This document shows, piece after piece, positions 12,523 through 13,661 of a stretch of 13,661 nt of DNA (within the stretch, counting starts at the first letter, position 1; each line of letters starts with the position of its first letter). The notes beneath the pieces are model-generated. The model saw only the letters and a program-made list of their open reading frames with translations. It was not told the DNA's origin and ran no database searches. Location: NCBI GenBank assembly GCA_018057635.1, contig JAGPDJ010000029.1:1-13661 (forward strand). The letters run 5' to 3'. The position numbers were made by a program, and so were the translations under genes. This stretch comes from Ferruginibacter sp. (lineage in GTDB: Bacteria; Bacteroidota; Bacteroidia; Chitinophagales; Chitinophagaceae).

Positions 12523-13661
12523 ATGGCAAATTCAATTCGTTTGATAGTTGCAGTAGCAATGGTTTGTTTATTTCAATTACACAGTGCTGCGCAATCATTT
12601 AGTGTTAATACCGATGGCAGCATTGCACATCCCAGCGCCATCCTGGATGTAAAAAGTACTGACAAGGGAATACTGATTCCCCGAATGAGCAAAACCGATA
12701 AAAATGCCATTACTTCGCCGGCTACAGGATTAATAATTTACCAGGAAACACCAGACAGTACCGGTTTTTATTATTATAATAGTACAAAATGGATCTGGCT
12801 ATCTGATGGAGTAAACAAAGATACCACTGCGTGGAAAATAACCGGAAATGACAACATCACAGCAGCACATTTTTTAGGAACTACTAATGATTCTGCATTA
12901 CGTTTCAGAATCAGGAATACTGCATCCGGAATTGTTGACAGTATTTCCTCAAACACCGCCCTTGGTTTTAAGAGCTTATCAAGTAATACTACAGGAATAA
13001 ATAATACGGCGTTGGGAGTATCCTCATTACTAAATAATGTTACGGGTTCCGGCAATGTAGCCATAGGAAAAGATGCACTACAGTATAACAGGAATGACAG
13101 CAATGTTGCTATCGGATTCCGTGCCGGAAGAATCAATGGTTTTAACGTAGCATATAGTCCAAGAGAACAGACTTTTGTAGGCGTAGAAGCAGGACAAGGT
13201 GCTTACGTAAGTCATAAAAATACAGCCGTTGGGTTTAAGGCATTGATGCAAAGAGCGCCAAATGGTTCAACTACTGATTATATTGATGGGGGAAGAAATG
13301 TTGCTATAGGAGATAGTGCTATGGCATATGCTATTGGTATTTCCAATGTTGCTATTGGTGCAGAGGTATTGAGCAGGTCTGGCATCAATACATTTCAAAA
13401 CGTTGCCATTGGTGATAGTTCGATGGGTGCTGCTGTAGGTACAACTGGAAACGTGGCAATTGGTTATAAAACTTTAAGCAAACAACAGGGACAGGGTTAC
13501 AATACAGCCGTTGGTTATTACAGCCAACGTGATTCATCAAAAAGCACTTATTATAATACTTCTATTGGCGCATATAGTATGGAATATAACCGCACAGGTG
13601 TTTATAATACAGGGCTTGGGTTAAGCGCATTACGCAGCAGCGACAGCTCATCTTATAACAC
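12523..13661 (+). CDS. Secreted fibre-like protein with NxAxG repeats (3' end beyond window)
   Basis: The 379 codons in the window are open to the right edge. A signal peptide (MANSIRLIVAVAMVCLF, ending at SAAQ, residue 24) leads into a domain common in Bacteroidota surface proteins, SVNTDGSIAHPSAILDVKS then GILIPRMSK, TGLIIYQ, YYNSTKW (about 27-95). From residue 145 there are about twelve repeats of N-(V/T)-(A/G/S)-(I/L/V)-G-x-x-x-(L/M), such as NTALGFKSL, NVAIGKDAL, NVAIGDSAM and NTAVGYYSQ. They are mostly 16-18 residues apart, with longer steps around residues 194-259. This is the pattern of YadA-head-like left-handed beta-rolls, which usually trimerise. Similar proteins often end in a peptidase S74 intramolecular chaperone domain, which would lie outside the window. 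A surface or adhesive fibre is the likely role. The ATG is chosen because the signal peptide starts there. Confidence 0.82.
   Translation, partial: MANSIRLIVAVAMVCLFQLHSAAQSFSVNTDGSIAHPSAILDVKSTDKGILIPRMSKTDKNAITSPATGLIIYQETPDSTGFYYYNSTKWIWLSDGVNKDTTAWKITGNDNITAAHFLGTTNDSALRFRIRNTASGIVDSISSNTALGFKSLSSNTTGINNTALGVSSLLNNVTGSGNVAIGKDALQYNRNDSNVAIGFRAGRINGFNVAYSPREQTFVGVEAGQGAYVSHKNTAVGFKALMQRAPNGSTTDYIDGGRNVAIGDSAMAYAIGISNVAIGAEVLSRSGINTFQNVAIGDSSMGAAVGTTGNVAIGYKTLSKQQGQGYNTAVGYYSQRDSSKSTYYNTSIGAYSMEYNRTGVYNTGLGLSALRSSDSSSYN

Noticed and set aside
12774..13136. Open frame of 120 codons on the minus strand
   Set aside because: It lies wholly inside the fibre-protein gene, which has a signal peptide and a regular repeat pattern on the plus strand. 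The antisense product is low-complexity and hydrophobic without family features.
1..13661. CRISPR array, toxin-antitoxin, restriction or other defence system, prophage or IS element
   Set aside because: No regular direct repeats with spacers, no transposase or integrase motifs, and every larger gene has a plausible chromosomal housekeeping or stress-type family. The fibre-like gene alone does not indicate a phage.

Overview
The window looks like chromosomal DNA of a Bacteroidota bacterium, probably of the Chitinophagaceae type. It is AT-rich with AT-rich gaps, and most starts lack a clear Shine-Dalgarno site. Several starts have a TAnnTTTG box, the -7 element of the Bacteroidota housekeeping sigma factor, about 20 nt upstream. 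The protein families also fit (baeRF-like protein, DUF2891, a secreted repeat protein with the N-terminal domain common in this phylum). I saw no rRNA or tRNA gene, CRISPR array, transposase, integrase or phage packaging gene.

Layout. (1) 1-1647, minus strand: a three-gene unit of DUF892 ferritin-like protein, alpha/beta hydrolase and a phosphoribosyltransferase cut by the left edge. (2) 2015-2982, plus strand: a 61-residue Pro/Glu-rich protein, then a 55-residue membrane protein whose stop overlaps the start of a 130-residue conserved-looking protein (ATGA). (3) 3146-5419, minus strand: a soluble di-iron acyl-ACP desaturase and an AI-2E/PerM-family membrane protein. (4) 5629-7296, plus: a Na/Pi-cotransporter-family protein with a PhoU-like tail, divergent from the AI-2E gene across a near-perfect palindrome resembling a Fur box. 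(5) 7276-8313, minus: a family X DNA polymerase without the usual PHP exonuclease domain, overlapping the Na/Pi gene tail to tail. (6) 8449-12036, plus: a baeRF-like protein, a secreted DUF2891 protein and the NhaA Na+/H+ antiporter. (7) 12523 to the right edge, plus: a secreted fibre-like protein with about a dozen NxAxG repeats, still open at the end of the window.

Functionally, the region gathers single genes for coping with changing conditions: ferritin-like protein, membrane lipid desaturation, ion and phosphate transport, DNA gap repair and a possible ribosome-associated factor. The hydrolase/phosphoribosyltransferase pair occurs as one fused protein in some actinobacteria. Grouping the genes as a stress or homeostasis neighbourhood is inference from content and from shared promoter boxes. 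No single defence or mobile system is evident. The least familiar parts are the coupled small-membrane-protein pair, the short PolX, the baeRF-like gene and the palindrome at 5485-5503.
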